Below, piece after piece: positions 43,392-52,867 of a stretch of DNA of 64,000 nt. Made by a program: the position numbers and the translations under genes. The notes below the pieces were generated by a model. It searched no databases, was not told the origin of the DNA, and worked only from the letters and a program-made list of their open reading frames with translations. The number at the start of each line of letters is the position of its first letter. Position 1 is the first letter of the stretch. The stretch is from assembly GCA_910584235.1 (NCBI GenBank), contig CAJTZD010000004.1, positions 1 to 64,000 of the forward strand. Direction: 5' to 3'. The DNA is from an uncultured Acetatifactor sp. Lineage in GTDB: Bacteria; Bacillota; Clostridia; Lachnospirales; Lachnospiraceae.

Positions 43392-44372
43392 GTGGCCGAT
43401 ATTCTTTCCCAGGCGGAAATAGATGCCCTGCTTTCGGCGATGTCATCCGGTGAGCTCGATACAGAGCAGATGCAGCAGAAAGACGAGAAAAAGGTTAAGA
43501 ATTATGATTTCAGCAGTCCTACAAAGTTTTCCAAGGAGCATTTGAGGACGCTCGAAATTATATTTGAGCATTATGCAAGGCTGCTCTCCACGAATCTTCC
43601 GGTGTATCTGCGCAAGAATGTGCAGGTTTCGGTGGTAGGTTCCGAGGCAATTAAATTTAATGAGTTTACCAATTCCCTGTCCAGCCCTATTATCATGGGC
43701 GTGGTCAACTTTGCACCCTTAACCGGGTCGATTATCATGGAATTGGGAACGAATCTCGGCTATGCTATGTTGGACCGCATGCTGGGAGGAAATGGAATGC
43801 CTCTGGAGAAGAGCAGAGATTTTTCCGAGATAGAACAGATTATCATAGAGAAGATATTGGTGATGTTCGTTCAGCTCCTGAGAGAGCCCTGGAAGAACGT
43901 GATTGATATATCACCTGTGCTGAGCAGACTGGAGACCAATCCCCAGTTCGCGCAGGTAATCGCTCCCAGCGAGATGGTTGCAATCGTGACATTGAGCATC
44001 AAGATCGGGGATGTCGAGGGTATGATGACTATCTGCCTTCCTTTTCTGACGCTTGAGGATGTCATGGATAAGCTGAATACAAAGTACTGGTATTCCACCA
44101 TGCAGGAGAAGCATGACGAGAATTATGAGATGTATATCGAATCCATGATTCGGAAAGTGGATGTGCCGGTGAAAGCTGTGCTCGGTACAAGTACGATATC
44201 TGTAAGCGATTTTATGAATCTGCAGGTGGGAGACTGCATCAAGCTGAATTCCCTGACAGATCAGGACATGGATATCTATGTGGGCAACATCAGGAAATTT
44301 ACAGCATTGCCTGGCACGGAGAGAGATTCTTATGCTGTCAGGATTACATCGGTTATTAGAGAGGAGGAATAA
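43392..44372 (+). CDS. fliM: Flagellar motor switch protein FliM
   Basis: A 326-residue switch protein. The N-terminus LSQAEIDALLSAMSSGE is the CheY-P binding peptide; the middle CheC-like domain lacks phosphatase motifs and contains GSIIMELGTNLGYAMLDRMLGG (in two parts); the C-terminus is a FliN-like domain (LQVGDCIKLNSLTDQDMDIYVG). The start is GTG 43392, after CAGGAGGTGGACCT. fliY starts 3 bp after the stop. Confidence 0.96.
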   Translation: MADILSQAEIDALLSAMSSGELDTEQMQQKDEKKVKNYDFSSPTKFSKEHLRTLEIIFEHYARLLSTNLPVYLRKNVQVSVVGSEAIKFNEFTNSLSSPIIMGVVNFAPLTGSIIMELGTNLGYAMLDRMLGGNGMPLEKSRDFSEIEQIIIEKILVMFVQLLREPWKNVIDISPVLSRLETNPQFAQVIAPSEMVAIVTLSIKIGDVEGMMTICLPFLTLEDVMDKLNTKYWYSTMQEKHDENYEMYIESMIRKVDVPVKAVLGTSTISVSDFMNLQVGDCIKLNSLTDQDMDIYVGNIRKFTALPGTERDSYAVRITSVIREEE

Positions 44373-44375
44373 ACA

Positions 44376-45707
44376 ATGGATGGTGGATTGTCTCAAGACG
44401 AGATAAACGCATTACTTTCCGGCATGGATTTGTCCGAAGATGAAACTGAAGCTGCTGGAAGTAGCGGAGGTTCGGCTGGCACAGTCCAGACTCTGGAGGA
44501 AGCCGAGGAATTGCTCTCGGATGTCGAGAAAGATGCTGTCGGTGAGGTCGCCAATATCAGCATGGGATCCTCGGCTACCACCTTGTATTCCCTTGTGAAC
44601 AGGAAAGTCAACATCACGACCCCTGAGGTGGGGTTTGCCACATGGGATAGTCTGTTGAATCAGTATGAAAGACCCTGTGTCTTTATTCAGATTAAATATA
44701 CGGTGGGCCTGGAAGGCACCAATATTCTAATCTTGAAAGAGCATGACGTGAAAGTCATCACTGACCTGATGATGGGCGGCGATGGCACGAATACGGAAGG
44801 GGAGCTGGGGGAGCTTCATTTAAGCGCAATCTCCGAGGCCATGAATCAGATGATGGGTGCATCGGCCACGTCTCTTTCAACCATGATGCAGAAGAAGATA
44901 GACATCAGTCCGCCGGAGGCTGAGCTGCTGGACCTGGCATTGGTAAAGAACGGCGGGGAGGTTTCCCCTTTTCTGGGAGGTGTCTTTGTCAAGATATCTT
45001 TCCGGATGCAGATTGACGATTTGGTGGACAGCTCCATCATGCAGCTGTATCCCATAGACTTTGCACGCAGTGTGGTGGATACTTTTATGAATTCACAGTC
45101 AGGCGGAGCAGAGCAGGCGAGTGCAAAGGAAGCTTCCGAAGCGCCGGCCCAGCCAGCCGCTTCGCAGCCGGATATGGGCCAGATGGGGGCGGCTCCTCAG
45201 ATGTATATGACCGGGGCAGCGAACATGAATATGGGAATGGCACCCCAGATGGATCCCAATGCTATGGCTATGAATATGGGCGGGATGCCTATGGGAGTGA
45301 ATCCGCAAATGATGAATATGGGCGGAATGCCTATGGGAGTGAATCCGCAGATGATGAATATGGGCGGGATGTCCATGGGCGGAACAATGCAGCCTCAGGC
45401 ATCCATGCAGAATATTAATGTTCAGCCTGCGCAGTTCCAGAGTTTCTCCGGCAGTGGGAACCCTGTGGCAGGGCAGGAGAACATCGGACTCATCATGGAT
45501 GTTCCTCTGAATGTTACCGTAGAGCTTGGCCGCACGGCTAAGTCGATTTCCGAGATCCTTGATTTTGCACCCGGTTCCATCATCGAGCTTGACCGTATTG
45601 CCGGTGAACCTATAGATGTTCTGGTGAACGGAAAGCTTGTTGCAAAGGGTGAAGTGGTTGTAATTGAAGAGTGCTTCAGCGTAAGAATAACAGAGATTAT
45701 CAAGTAG
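44376..45707 (+). CDS. fliY: FliY: CheC-like phosphatase plus FliN switch domain
   Basis: A 443-residue switch protein combining a CheY-binding N-terminal peptide (LSQDEINALLSGMDLS), a CheC-like domain with both E-x2-N phosphatase motifs (EVANIS near 52 and SEAMNQM near 155) and a C-terminal FliN domain (about 365-440; LNVTVELGRTAKSISEIL, GSIIELDRIAGEPIDVLVNG). Between them lies a Met/Gly/Asn/Pro-rich linker with a repeated 14-residue unit (MNMGGMPMGVNPQM). No separate fliN is present, so this protein supplies that function. ATG 44376. Confidence 0.95.
   Translation: MDGGLSQDEINALLSGMDLSEDETEAAGSSGGSAGTVQTLEEAEELLSDVEKDAVGEVANISMGSSATTLYSLVNRKVNITTPEVGFATWDSLLNQYERPCVFIQIKYTVGLEGTNILILKEHDVKVITDLMMGGDGTNTEGELGELHLSAISEAMNQMMGASATSLSTMMQKKIDISPPEAELLDLALVKNGGEVSPFLGGVFVKISFRMQIDDLVDSSIMQLYPIDFARSVVDTFMNSQSGGAEQASAKEASEAPAQPAASQPDMGQMGAAPQMYMTGAANMNMGMAPQMDPNAMAMNMGGMPMGVNPQMMNMGGMPMGVNPQMMNMGGMSMGGTMQPQASMQNINVQPAQFQSFSGSGNPVAGQENIGLIMDVPLNVTVELGRTAKSISEILDFAPGSIIELDRIAGEPIDVLVNGKLVAKGEVVVIEECFSVRITEIIK
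45270..45395 (+). repeat. 42-bp tandem repeat in the FliY linker
   Basis: Two nearly identical 42-bp units starting ATGAATATGGGCGGGATGCC and a third partial one, encoding MNMGGMPMGVNPQM twice and then MNMGGMSMGG. The unit is in frame, so copy-number change would alter linker length without breaking the protein. Confidence 0.85.
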
Positions 45708-45719
45708 GAGGAAAGTTGA

Positions 45720-46082
45720 ATGGCACAGAATGTTTTAATTTGTGATGATGCGGCATTTATGAGGATGATGATCAAAAATGTCCTGACCAAGGGCGGCTAC
45801 AATGTTGTGGGTGAGGCCGAGAACGGCGCCAAGGCCGTGGAGAAGTACAAGGAGCTTTCTCCGGACCTGGTCCTGATGGATATTACTATGCCCGAGATGG
45901 ACGGCATCCAGGCCCTGAAAGAGATCAAGAAAATTGACGGAGGAGCAAAGGTGATCATGTGTTCTGCCATGGGACAGCAGGCCATGGTGGTAGAGTCCAT
46001 TCAGGCCGGCGCCAAGGACTTTATCGTAAAGCCGTTCCAGGAGGACCGTGTGCTGGAGGCTGTAAAGAAGGTTATTGGTTGA
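45720..46082 (+). CDS. cheY: Chemotaxis response regulator CheY
   Basis: A 120-residue single-domain receiver. Acidic pocket (ICDDAAFMR near residues 7-15), phosphorylated Asp in LVLMDITMPEMDG (near 55), the Ser/Thr position in VIMCSAMGQ, and Lys in DFIVKPFQ. It should bind FliM/FliY when phosphorylated. ATG 45720 follows GTAGGAGGAAAGTTGA. Position between fliY and fliO is the usual clostridial one. Confidence 0.95.
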   Translation: MAQNVLICDDAAFMRMMIKNVLTKGGYNVVGEAENGAKAVEKYKELSPDLVLMDITMPEMDGIQALKEIKKIDGGAKVIMCSAMGQQAMVVESIQAGAKDFIVKPFQEDRVLEAVKKVIG

Positions 46083-46474
46083 TGATACTTCTGACCCAGG
46101 GCTTAAGTGCCTATGCTCAATTTATTACGGTGCTCTTACTGTTTGTGGCAGTGCTGGGAGTTACGGCTGTGGTCACAAAATGGATGGCAAACTACCAGAA
46201 GCAGCAAAGTACCAATGAGAACATAGAGGTAATAGAGACCACTCGGATCGCAAATAATAAGTATATCCAGATTATACGGGCAGGCGGAAAGTATATGGCC
46301 ATTGCTGTCTGTAAGGATACGGTTACCATGTTGGGCGAGATTCCGGAGGATACGCTGAAAGAGACGAAGCCTGTGCAGGGTTTCAATTTCAAAGAACTTC
46401 TCGACAAGGCCATGAACAAAAAGGATGCCGCCCGGGAAGAGCCAAAGGATAATCAGTTGCATGATGAAAAATAA
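46082..46474 (+). CDS. fliO: Flagellar biosynthesis protein FliO
   Basis: A 130-residue protein with an N-terminal membrane helix (about 12-34; FITVLLLFVAVLGVTAVVTKW) and a small cytoplasmic domain (IEVIETTRIANNKYIQIIRA), as in FliO/FliZ export-gate assembly factors. The ATG at 46082 overlaps the cheY stop by one base. The frame is open far upstream inside cheY, but that part has no protein character. fliP overlaps its end. Confidence 0.85.
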   Translation: MILLTQGLSAYAQFITVLLLFVAVLGVTAVVTKWMANYQKQQSTNENIEVIETTRIANNKYIQIIRAGGKYMAIAVCKDTVTMLGEIPEDTLKETKPVQGFNFKELLDKAMNKKDAAREEPKDNQLHDEK

Positions 46475-47258
46475 GCTTAGAACCAAGCAAATAGTAACCG
46501 CAATATGCCTACTGGTCACGGTGGGCATATTGTGTATTGTAAGTTCAATGACAGTATCTGCCAGCAGCGAGGACCCCTCCAATATACTTTCCATCAGCAT
46601 GAGCGATGGCGGGAACGGAGAGATAAACGGGACTCTGCGTATCCTGCTGACTTTGACGCTGATCTCCATTGCGCCGATTCTTATTATCATGATGACCTCT
46701 TTTACGAGGATCATCATTGTACTGCACTTTACCCGTGCGGCACTGAATACGCAGACGGCTCCGCCGAATCAGGTTCTTGTGGGTCTGGCGCTGATTCTCA
46801 CCTTTTTCATCATGGAACCTACGGTGCAGGAAATCAACGAGCAGGCATATCAGCCTTATGAGGCCGGGGAGATCGATCTGGACGAGGCGCTGGAGAGGGG
46901 GATAGAACCTTTGCGGGAATTCATGTATCCCCAGACGCAGGTAAAAGATGTGGAACTGTTCATGGACATTTCGGGACAGGAATGGGACGGGGTGGATCTT
47001 AGCACCATACCAATGTCCGTGCTGCTGCCCAGTTTTATGCTGGGTGAGCTGCGGATGGCGTTTTGGATCGGATTTATCATTTATATCCCTTTTATTGTCA
47101 TTGACATGGTGGTGGCATCCACTTTGATGAGTATGGGTATGATGATGCTGCCGCCTACCACGATTTCCATGCCTTTTAAGATTCTGCTTTTTGTCCTGGC
47201 GGACGGATGGAATCTTGTCATAGGTGAGCTGGTGAAAACATTTTATTGGTACCAGTGA
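46461..47258 (+). CDS. fliP: Flagellar export gate protein FliP
   Basis: A 266-residue export-gate protein with a cleavable-type signal peptide (about 1-30, ending SMTVSASS), then helices including LTLISIAPILIIMMTSFTRI (in part) and the family motif VLHFTRAALNTQTAPPNQVL. The C-terminal block is VDMVVASTLMSMGMMMLPP. I place the start at ATG 46461 (MMKNKLRTK), with AAAGGAT upstream; it overlaps fliO by 14 nt. Confidence 0.94.
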   Translation: MMKNKLRTKQIVTAICLLVTVGILCIVSSMTVSASSEDPSNILSISMSDGGNGEINGTLRILLTLTLISIAPILIIMMTSFTRIIIVLHFTRAALNTQTAPPNQVLVGLALILTFFIMEPTVQEINEQAYQPYEAGEIDLDEALERGIEPLREFMYPQTQVKDVELFMDISGQEWDGVDLSTIPMSVLLPSFMLGELRMAFWIGFIIYIPFIVIDMVVASTLMSMGMMMLPPTTISMPFKILLFVLADGWNLVIGELVKTFYWYQ

Positions 47259-47325
47259 GAGAAGTGGTTTACAGGAAACGGTCTGTTTTTTGAATTGAGA
47301 AGTCTTGGAAAGGAGGAGAGGCAGG

Positions 47326-47598
47326 ATGACAGTAGATGCAGTGATGGATATCACCAAACAGGCATTGTTTTTAATCATTAAGGTATCGCTGCCTGTGCTG
47401 CTGGTATCGCTGTGCGTAGGTCTGGCGGTGAGTATTTTCCAGACAGTGACTTCCATTCAGGAGCAGACGCTTACTTTTGTGCCGAAGATTGTCTGCGTGT
47501 TCCTGTCGTTGGTTCTCTTTGGAAACTGGATGATGACGTCTCTGGTGGAATTTATGACGACATTGTGGACGAATTTCGGCATGTATGCAGGCGGTTAA
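47326..47598 (+). CDS. fliQ: Flagellar export gate protein FliQ
   Basis: A 90-residue protein of two membrane helices (about 15-38 and 52-72), with the typical AVMDITKQALFLIIKVSLPV and TSIQEQTLTFVPKIV motifs. ATG 47326 follows AAAGGAGGAGAGGCAGG. Forms the export channel with FliP and FliR. Confidence 0.95.
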   Translation: MTVDAVMDITKQALFLIIKVSLPVLLVSLCVGLAVSIFQTVTSIQEQTLTFVPKIVCVFLSLVLFGNWMMTSLVEFMTTLWTNFGMYAGG

Positions 47599-47610
47599 GG
47601 GGCATGATGG

Positions 47611-48393
47611 ATGATAAACTATTCCTTTTCCATTTATGATTTGGAATTTTTTCTCCTGATTCTGGTCAGGGTGACATGCTTTGTCTATGTGGCCCCCTTT
47701 TTCAGTATGAGAAATACGCCCGCCAATGTGCGCATAGCCATGAGCTTCTTTACCTCGCTGCTTTTGTACCAGGCTTTGACGCCGACGGAGGCAGTGACCT
47801 ATTCCACACTGACGGGATACACGGTTATTGTACTGAAAGAGGCCGTTGTGGGACTATTGATAGGCTTTGCGGCCAATATCTGTACTACGATTGTGAACTT
47901 CGCGGGTTCTATTGCAGACATGGAGACCGGACTGTCCATGGTGACGCTGATGGATCCCACTTCCAGGGAGAGCACCAGCATCACAGGTGTTCTCTACCAG
48001 TACGTGCTGATGTTTATGATGATTGCCACAGGGATGTACCGGTATTTGTTTGGCGCTTTGGCGGATACTTTTATATTGATTCCCGTAAACGGAGCGGTTC
48101 TGCGTGCGGAATCTCTGATGAATTCCATGCTGGTATTTCTTACAGAGTATATTATCATCGGTTTTCGCATAGTACTGCCGATATTCTGTTCTATTTTACT
48201 GCTGAACGCGGTTTTGGGTGTGCTGGCCAAAGTAGCGCCCCAGATGAACATGTTCGCGGTAGGTATTCAGCTGAAGGTTCTGGTGGGACTGTCCGTGCTC
48301 TTTCTCACGGCAAGCATGCTGCCGGGGATAGCCGACTTTGTGTTTGAAGAGATGAAGAAAATGATTGATTCCTTTGTGGGAGGCATGCTATGA
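47611..48393 (+). CDS. fliR: Flagellar export gate protein FliR
   Basis: A 260-residue polytopic membrane protein (about six helices) with VAPFFSMRNTPANVRIAMSF near the N-terminus and LIGFAANICTTIVNFAG in the middle, as in FliR. The start at ATG 47611 follows TTAAGGGGCATGATGG; the stop overlaps the flhB ATG (ATGA). Confidence 0.94.
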   Translation: MINYSFSIYDLEFFLLILVRVTCFVYVAPFFSMRNTPANVRIAMSFFTSLLLYQALTPTEAVTYSTLTGYTVIVLKEAVVGLLIGFAANICTTIVNFAGSIADMETGLSMVTLMDPTSRESTSITGVLYQYVLMFMMIATGMYRYLFGALADTFILIPVNGAVLRAESLMNSMLVFLTEYIIIGFRIVLPIFCSILLLNAVLGVLAKVAPQMNMFAVGIQLKVLVGLSVLFLTASMLPGIADFVFEEMKKMIDSFVGGML

Positions 48394-49499
48394 TTCGCTA
48401 CAATCTGCAATTCTTTGCAAAGGAAGGCATGGGCGGCGAGAAGACAGAACCCGCTACTCAAAAAAAATTAGAAGATGCCCGCAAGAAAGGCCAGGTGGCA
48501 AAGAGCAGAGAGCTTACCAACGGCCTGGAGCTATTGGCCCTGTTCCTCATTTTGAAATTCTGGGTAGGGAATATGGGGATACAGTTTCTGGAGCTTTTTG
48601 GAAATATTTACAGCAGGATTCCGGAAGTGACCGTTTACCGGCAGAACACCATGCCGGAGCGGGAGGCCAGCGTGGTGTTTGCACAGCTTTTGTTTAATGT
48701 ACTGCTGATCGTGGCGCCTATTTTTCTGCTGGGGTATCTGATCGCGTTCGTCACGGATGTGGCGCAGGTGAAATGGAAGCCTACTTTTGAACCGCTGCGG
48801 CCTAAATTCAGCAAACTCAATCCCATCAGCGGCTTCAAAAAGATTTTTTCCGCAAACGCCATGGTAGAGCTGGTCAAATCCATAGCAAAGATACTGCTGA
48901 TCGGGTATGTGTGCTACAGCTATCTGAAAGATAAATGGCCCATATTGTTCAATCTCTATGATGTATCGCTTATGCAGGCTCTGCAGATCGTGGCGGAGAC
49001 AGTGACGGATTTGGGGATTCGTGTGGCCGTATTTTACATGGTGCTGGCATTTGCGGATTATGCTTATCAGAAATTCAAGTTCTCTAAAGACATGAAGATG
49101 ACCAAGCAGGAAGTCAAGGAAGAGTACAAACAACAGGAAGGAGATCCCCAGGTTAAGGGAAAGATCAAGCAGAAGATGAGGGAGACCTCCATGAAGCGTA
49201 TGATGCAGTCCCTGCCCCAGGCGGATGTGGTCATTACGAACCCCACCCATTACGCGGTGGCCATCAAATACGACCCCCAGGTGGCGGATGCGCCCTTGGT
49301 GATCGCAAAAGGCGAGGATTATCTGGCCGCAAGGATCAAAGAAGTGGCGAAAGAGAACAACATTGAGATTGTGGAAAACAAGCCTCTGGCCCGTATGCTC
49401 TATGCCAACGTGGATATCGGGCAGGCAGTGCCGCCTGAGCTGTATCAGGCGGTGGCGGAGGTACTGGCGTTTGTATATCATCTGCAAGGCAAAATATAG
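48390..49499 (+). CDS. flhB: Flagellar export specificity switch FlhB
   Basis: A 369-residue protein with four membrane helices (about 45-60, 95-118, 150-175 and 200-220) and a cytoplasmic autocleaving domain carrying NPTHYAVAIKYD (about 281-292). Cleavage between Asn and Pro switches export from hook to filament. The N-terminal GEKTEPATQKKLEDARKKGQ is characteristic. Coupled to fliR. Confidence 0.97.
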   Translation: MIRYNLQFFAKEGMGGEKTEPATQKKLEDARKKGQVAKSRELTNGLELLALFLILKFWVGNMGIQFLELFGNIYSRIPEVTVYRQNTMPEREASVVFAQLLFNVLLIVAPIFLLGYLIAFVTDVAQVKWKPTFEPLRPKFSKLNPISGFKKIFSANAMVELVKSIAKILLIGYVCYSYLKDKWPILFNLYDVSLMQALQIVAETVTDLGIRVAVFYMVLAFADYAYQKFKFSKDMKMTKQEVKEEYKQQEGDPQVKGKIKQKMRETSMKRMMQSLPQADVVITNPTHYAVAIKYDPQVADAPLVIAKGEDYLAARIKEVAKENNIEIVENKPLARMLYANVDIGQAVPPELYQAVAEVLAFVYHLQGKI

Positions 49500-49527
49500 A
49501 CAAAGCTAAGGGAAAGGAGATGACAGC

Positions 49528-51573
49528 ATGAGCAATAAAATGGCGAGAACAGACGTTATGATAGCGATCTATGTGCTGGTGGCATTTATGATGCTGATCG
49601 TGCCGCTGCCGGCAGGAATTCTGGATGTATTCATGGCATTCAATATTGCGGTGGCCTTTACGATCCTGTTTGCGTGTATGTTCATCAAGGAAGTGCTGGA
49701 CATGTCCTACTTCCCCACGATTCTATTGTTTACGACCATATTTCGGATTGCCATGAACGTGTCTTCCACCAGATTGATTCTTACCACAGGCACTTCCGGA
49801 AACGTAGTAATGACGTTCGGACAGTTCGTGGGCGGCGGCGACTTGATCGTGGGCGCCATCGTCTTTATCATTTTGATCATGATTCAGTTTTTGGTCATCA
49901 ATAAAGGTTCCGAGCGTGTGGCTGAGGTTACTGCCAGATTTACGCTGGACGCCATGCCCGGTAAGCAGATGGCCATTGACGCGGACTTAAATACCGGTAC
50001 CATTGACGACAAGGAAGCTAAGGAAAGGCGTGAGAAGATTCAGCTGGAGTCCAGCTTCTTCGGCTCCATGGACGGTGCTGTCAAGTATGTAAAGGGAGAT
50101 GCGGTGGCAGGACTTTTGCTGACCGTCATCAATCTGGTAGGCGGTATTGCCATGGGTGCGCTCCGGGGCGGCATGGACGTCATGACCGCGCTGGACAATT
50201 ACGGCATTCTTACCATCGGTGACGGACTTGTGAGCCAGATTCCTTCTTTGCTCATCTCCTTATCCACCGGTGTATTGGTTACAAAGGGAAGCAAGGAGTC
50301 AGAGTTCGGCCCTGCCATTGTCAGACAGCTTTTCGGGATACCGAAAGTTATGTATATGGTAGGCGGGACGCTGGCATTTTTGTCCGTATTTACGGATTTG
50401 AATACGATCCTGTTTATGGGATTGGGCCTTGTCTTTATCGTGGGAGGCAGGATGATGGCCAGCAATCTGGAGACAGAGGCTATCGAACGGGAAGTAGACA
50501 GCGACGAGACGGCGGCTGAGGAAATGCGCCAGCCGGAGAATGTGGCCAGTCTCTTGCAGGTGGATCCCATCGAACTGGAATTCGGCTATGGAATCATACC
50601 TCTTGCCGACGTAAACCAGGGGGGAGACTTGCTGGACCGTGTTGTCATGATCAGGAGACAGATTGCGCTGGAACTTGGTACTGTGGTGCCTATCATCCGG
50701 CTGCGGGACAATATCCAGCTAAACCCCAATCAGTATATCATCAAGATCAAGGGGATACAGGTCAGCGAGGGAGAGATCCTCTTCGACCACTACATGGCCA
50801 TGAACCCCGGCTATGTGGAGGAGGAGATCACGGGTATCCCTACCTTTGAACCCTCTTTCCATCTGCCTGCTATCTGGATCACAGAGGGGCAGAGGGAGCG
50901 GGCAGAGAGCCTGGGCTATACGGTGGTGGATCCGCCCTCTATCATTGCCACCCATCTGACGGAGATCATCAGACAGCACATAGACGAGCTGCTGAGCAGA
51001 CAGGATGTGCAGAACCTGGTGAACAATATGCGGGAGACCAACCCGTCGCTGGTGGAGGAGCTGGTGCCCAAGCTTTTGGGGCTGGGTGAAATTCAGAAAG
51101 TACTGCAGAACCTCCTCAAAGAGGGTATCTCGATCCGGGATTTGCTGACCATCATGGAGACTTTGGCGGATTATGCGCCGGCTACCAGAGATACGGATAT
51201 TTTGACGGAATATGTGAGACAAAGCTTGAAGCGCGCCATCTCCACGAAGTACTTCCCGCCTCATGAGACCACCAATGTGGTCACTTTGGATCCGAAAGTG
51301 GAACAGGAGATTATGGGAAGTGTGAAGCAGACAGAAAACGGAGCTTTCCTGAATCTGGATCCAAACAGGTCCAGGGCGATCATCGACTCGGTGGGCAAGG
51401 AGGTTCAGAAGCTGGAGAACCTTGGAAAGAACCCCATCGTGATCACATCTCCCATTGTGCGTATGTACTTCAAGAGACTGACAGAAGATTATTTCAGGGA
51501 ATTGGTAGTCGTATCATATAATGAAGTGGAGACAAATGTAGAACTACAGTCTGTGGGGATGGTGACAGCATAA
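49528..51573 (+). CDS. flhA: Flagellar export protein FlhA
   Basis: A 681-residue export gate protein. Eight N-terminal helices (1-315), with the FHIPEP block between helices containing RFTLDAMPGKQMAIDADLN (about 131-149), then the cytoplasmic ring-forming domain with DPKVEQEIM near 590. ATG 49528 follows AAAGGAGATGACAGC. flhF starts 1 bp after the stop. Confidence 0.97.
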   Translation: MSNKMARTDVMIAIYVLVAFMMLIVPLPAGILDVFMAFNIAVAFTILFACMFIKEVLDMSYFPTILLFTTIFRIAMNVSSTRLILTTGTSGNVVMTFGQFVGGGDLIVGAIVFIILIMIQFLVINKGSERVAEVTARFTLDAMPGKQMAIDADLNTGTIDDKEAKERREKIQLESSFFGSMDGAVKYVKGDAVAGLLLTVINLVGGIAMGALRGGMDVMTALDNYGILTIGDGLVSQIPSLLISLSTGVLVTKGSKESEFGPAIVRQLFGIPKVMYMVGGTLAFLSVFTDLNTILFMGLGLVFIVGGRMMASNLETEAIEREVDSDETAAEEMRQPENVASLLQVDPIELEFGYGIIPLADVNQGGDLLDRVVMIRRQIALELGTVVPIIRLRDNIQLNPNQYIIKIKGIQVSEGEILFDHYMAMNPGYVEEEITGIPTFEPSFHLPAIWITEGQRERAESLGYTVVDPPSIIATHLTEIIRQHIDELLSRQDVQNLVNNMRETNPSLVEELVPKLLGLGEIQKVLQNLLKEGISIRDLLTIMETLADYAPATRDTDILTEYVRQSLKRAISTKYFPPHETTNVVTLDPKVEQEIMGSVKQTENGAFLNLDPNRSRAIIDSVGKEVQKLENLGKNPIVITSPIVRMYFKRLTEDYFRELVVVSYNEVETNVELQSVGMVTA

Positions 51574-51574
51574 A

Positions 51575-52840
51575 ATGATAATTAAGAAGTTTTTGGGGAA
51601 GACGGAAGAGGAGGCTGTGGGGGCTGCCAAAAAAGAGCTGGGAGACAACGTTGTCATCATGAACGTGAAGATCGTGAAGCGAAAAGGGCTGATGGCTTTG
51701 TTCCAGCCTAAGATGACAGAGATTACAGTGGCGCTGGAGGAGGAAAAGGATACGAAATCATTCCCGCGCGCTAACGCAGGCTCTGTACGGGGAGCGGTGC
51801 TTCAGGGCGGGAGGTCAGTGGCCGGCGGGGGGAACTCTCTGCGGCAGGATGACTCTCTGGAAGACAGGGCCTCCATTGAGCAAAAGCTTGACAATCTTCA
51901 AAGCCTTTTGGTAAGCAGGTTTCAGCAGAGCGAATCGGAGCGCAGAGAACTCGTCGCGGAGGAGGAAGCTCCGGACGCAGAGGAAGCTTTGCAGGAAGAA
52001 GAGGCCGAGGAGAGGGAAGAGGTTACGCAGCAACAGCGCTTTATGAAGCTTCTCTACAACACCATGCTGGAGAGCGAAGTGGATGAGAAGTATGCGAATC
52101 AGATCGTGGATGAAGTGGATGTGACAGGACAGTCCAATCTTCCCTTTGACTATATTCTGGGAAATGTATACCAGAAAATGATTCTGAAATTCGGCAGGGC
52201 AGAGGGAATCACACAGACAGAGGGGCATCCCAGGATAGTCATCTTCATGGGCCCTACGGGAGTGGGCAAGACCACTACCATAGCCAAGATCGCCAGCAAT
52301 TATGTGGTGGAGGAAAAAAGAAAGGTTGCGCTTCTGACTGCGGATACCTACCGAATAGCGGCGGTGGATCAGCTGCGTACCTATGCCAATATTCTGGAGG
52401 TGCCCTTTCGGGTCATCTACTCGGAGGATGACACGAAAGAAGCCATAGAGGAATTCGGGGACTATGACTATATCTTCGTTGATACCGCGGGACATTCTCA
52501 CCAGAACGAAGAGCAGTTGGGGCATACGAAAAATCTTGTGGAGATTTTACAGGAGAATGGGGACAGCCAGGTTTTCCTTGTGCTTTCCGCCACCACAAAG
52601 TACAGGGATCTTTTGAAAATCGTATCTCGTTACAATCAGATTACAGACTTTCAGCTGATATTCACCAAGCTGGATGAGACAGAGGTACTAGGGAATCTTC
52701 TGAATCTGAAGCTCTATACGGATAAACCCATCGCATTTGTGACTTACGGGCAAAACGTGCCTAATGATATCGAGCTGTTTAACCCTCAGAAGACTGTGAA
52801 GCAGATTTTGAGTAAGAAGCAGGAGCGCAGTGAGACGTAA
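51575..52840 (+). CDS. flhF: Flagellar SRP-type GTPase FlhF
   Basis: A 421-residue GTPase that sets flagellar position and number. N-terminal MIIKKFLGKTEEEAVGAAKK, an acidic Glu-rich linker (about 125-155), then NG domain: P-loop GPTGVGKTTT (near 225), LLTADTYRIAAVDQL, DTAGHSHQNEEQ (near 302) and FTKLDET. The DTAG box is followed by His where Ffh, FtsY and Bacillus FlhF have Arg. ATG 51575 lies one base after the flhA stop. Confidence 0.95.
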   Translation: MIIKKFLGKTEEEAVGAAKKELGDNVVIMNVKIVKRKGLMALFQPKMTEITVALEEEKDTKSFPRANAGSVRGAVLQGGRSVAGGGNSLRQDDSLEDRASIEQKLDNLQSLLVSRFQQSESERRELVAEEEAPDAEEALQEEEAEEREEVTQQQRFMKLLYNTMLESEVDEKYANQIVDEVDVTGQSNLPFDYILGNVYQKMILKFGRAEGITQTEGHPRIVIFMGPTGVGKTTTIAKIASNYVVEEKRKVALLTADTYRIAAVDQLRTYANILEVPFRVIYSEDDTKEAIEEFGDYDYIFVDTAGHSHQNEEQLGHTKNLVEILQENGDSQVFLVLSATTKYRDLLKIVSRYNQITDFQLIFTKLDETEVLGNLLNLKLYTDKPIAFVTYGQNVPNDIELFNPQKTVKQILSKKQERSET

Positions 52841-52867
52841 GAGAAAAAGCACGTAAGGAGGTAAGAG

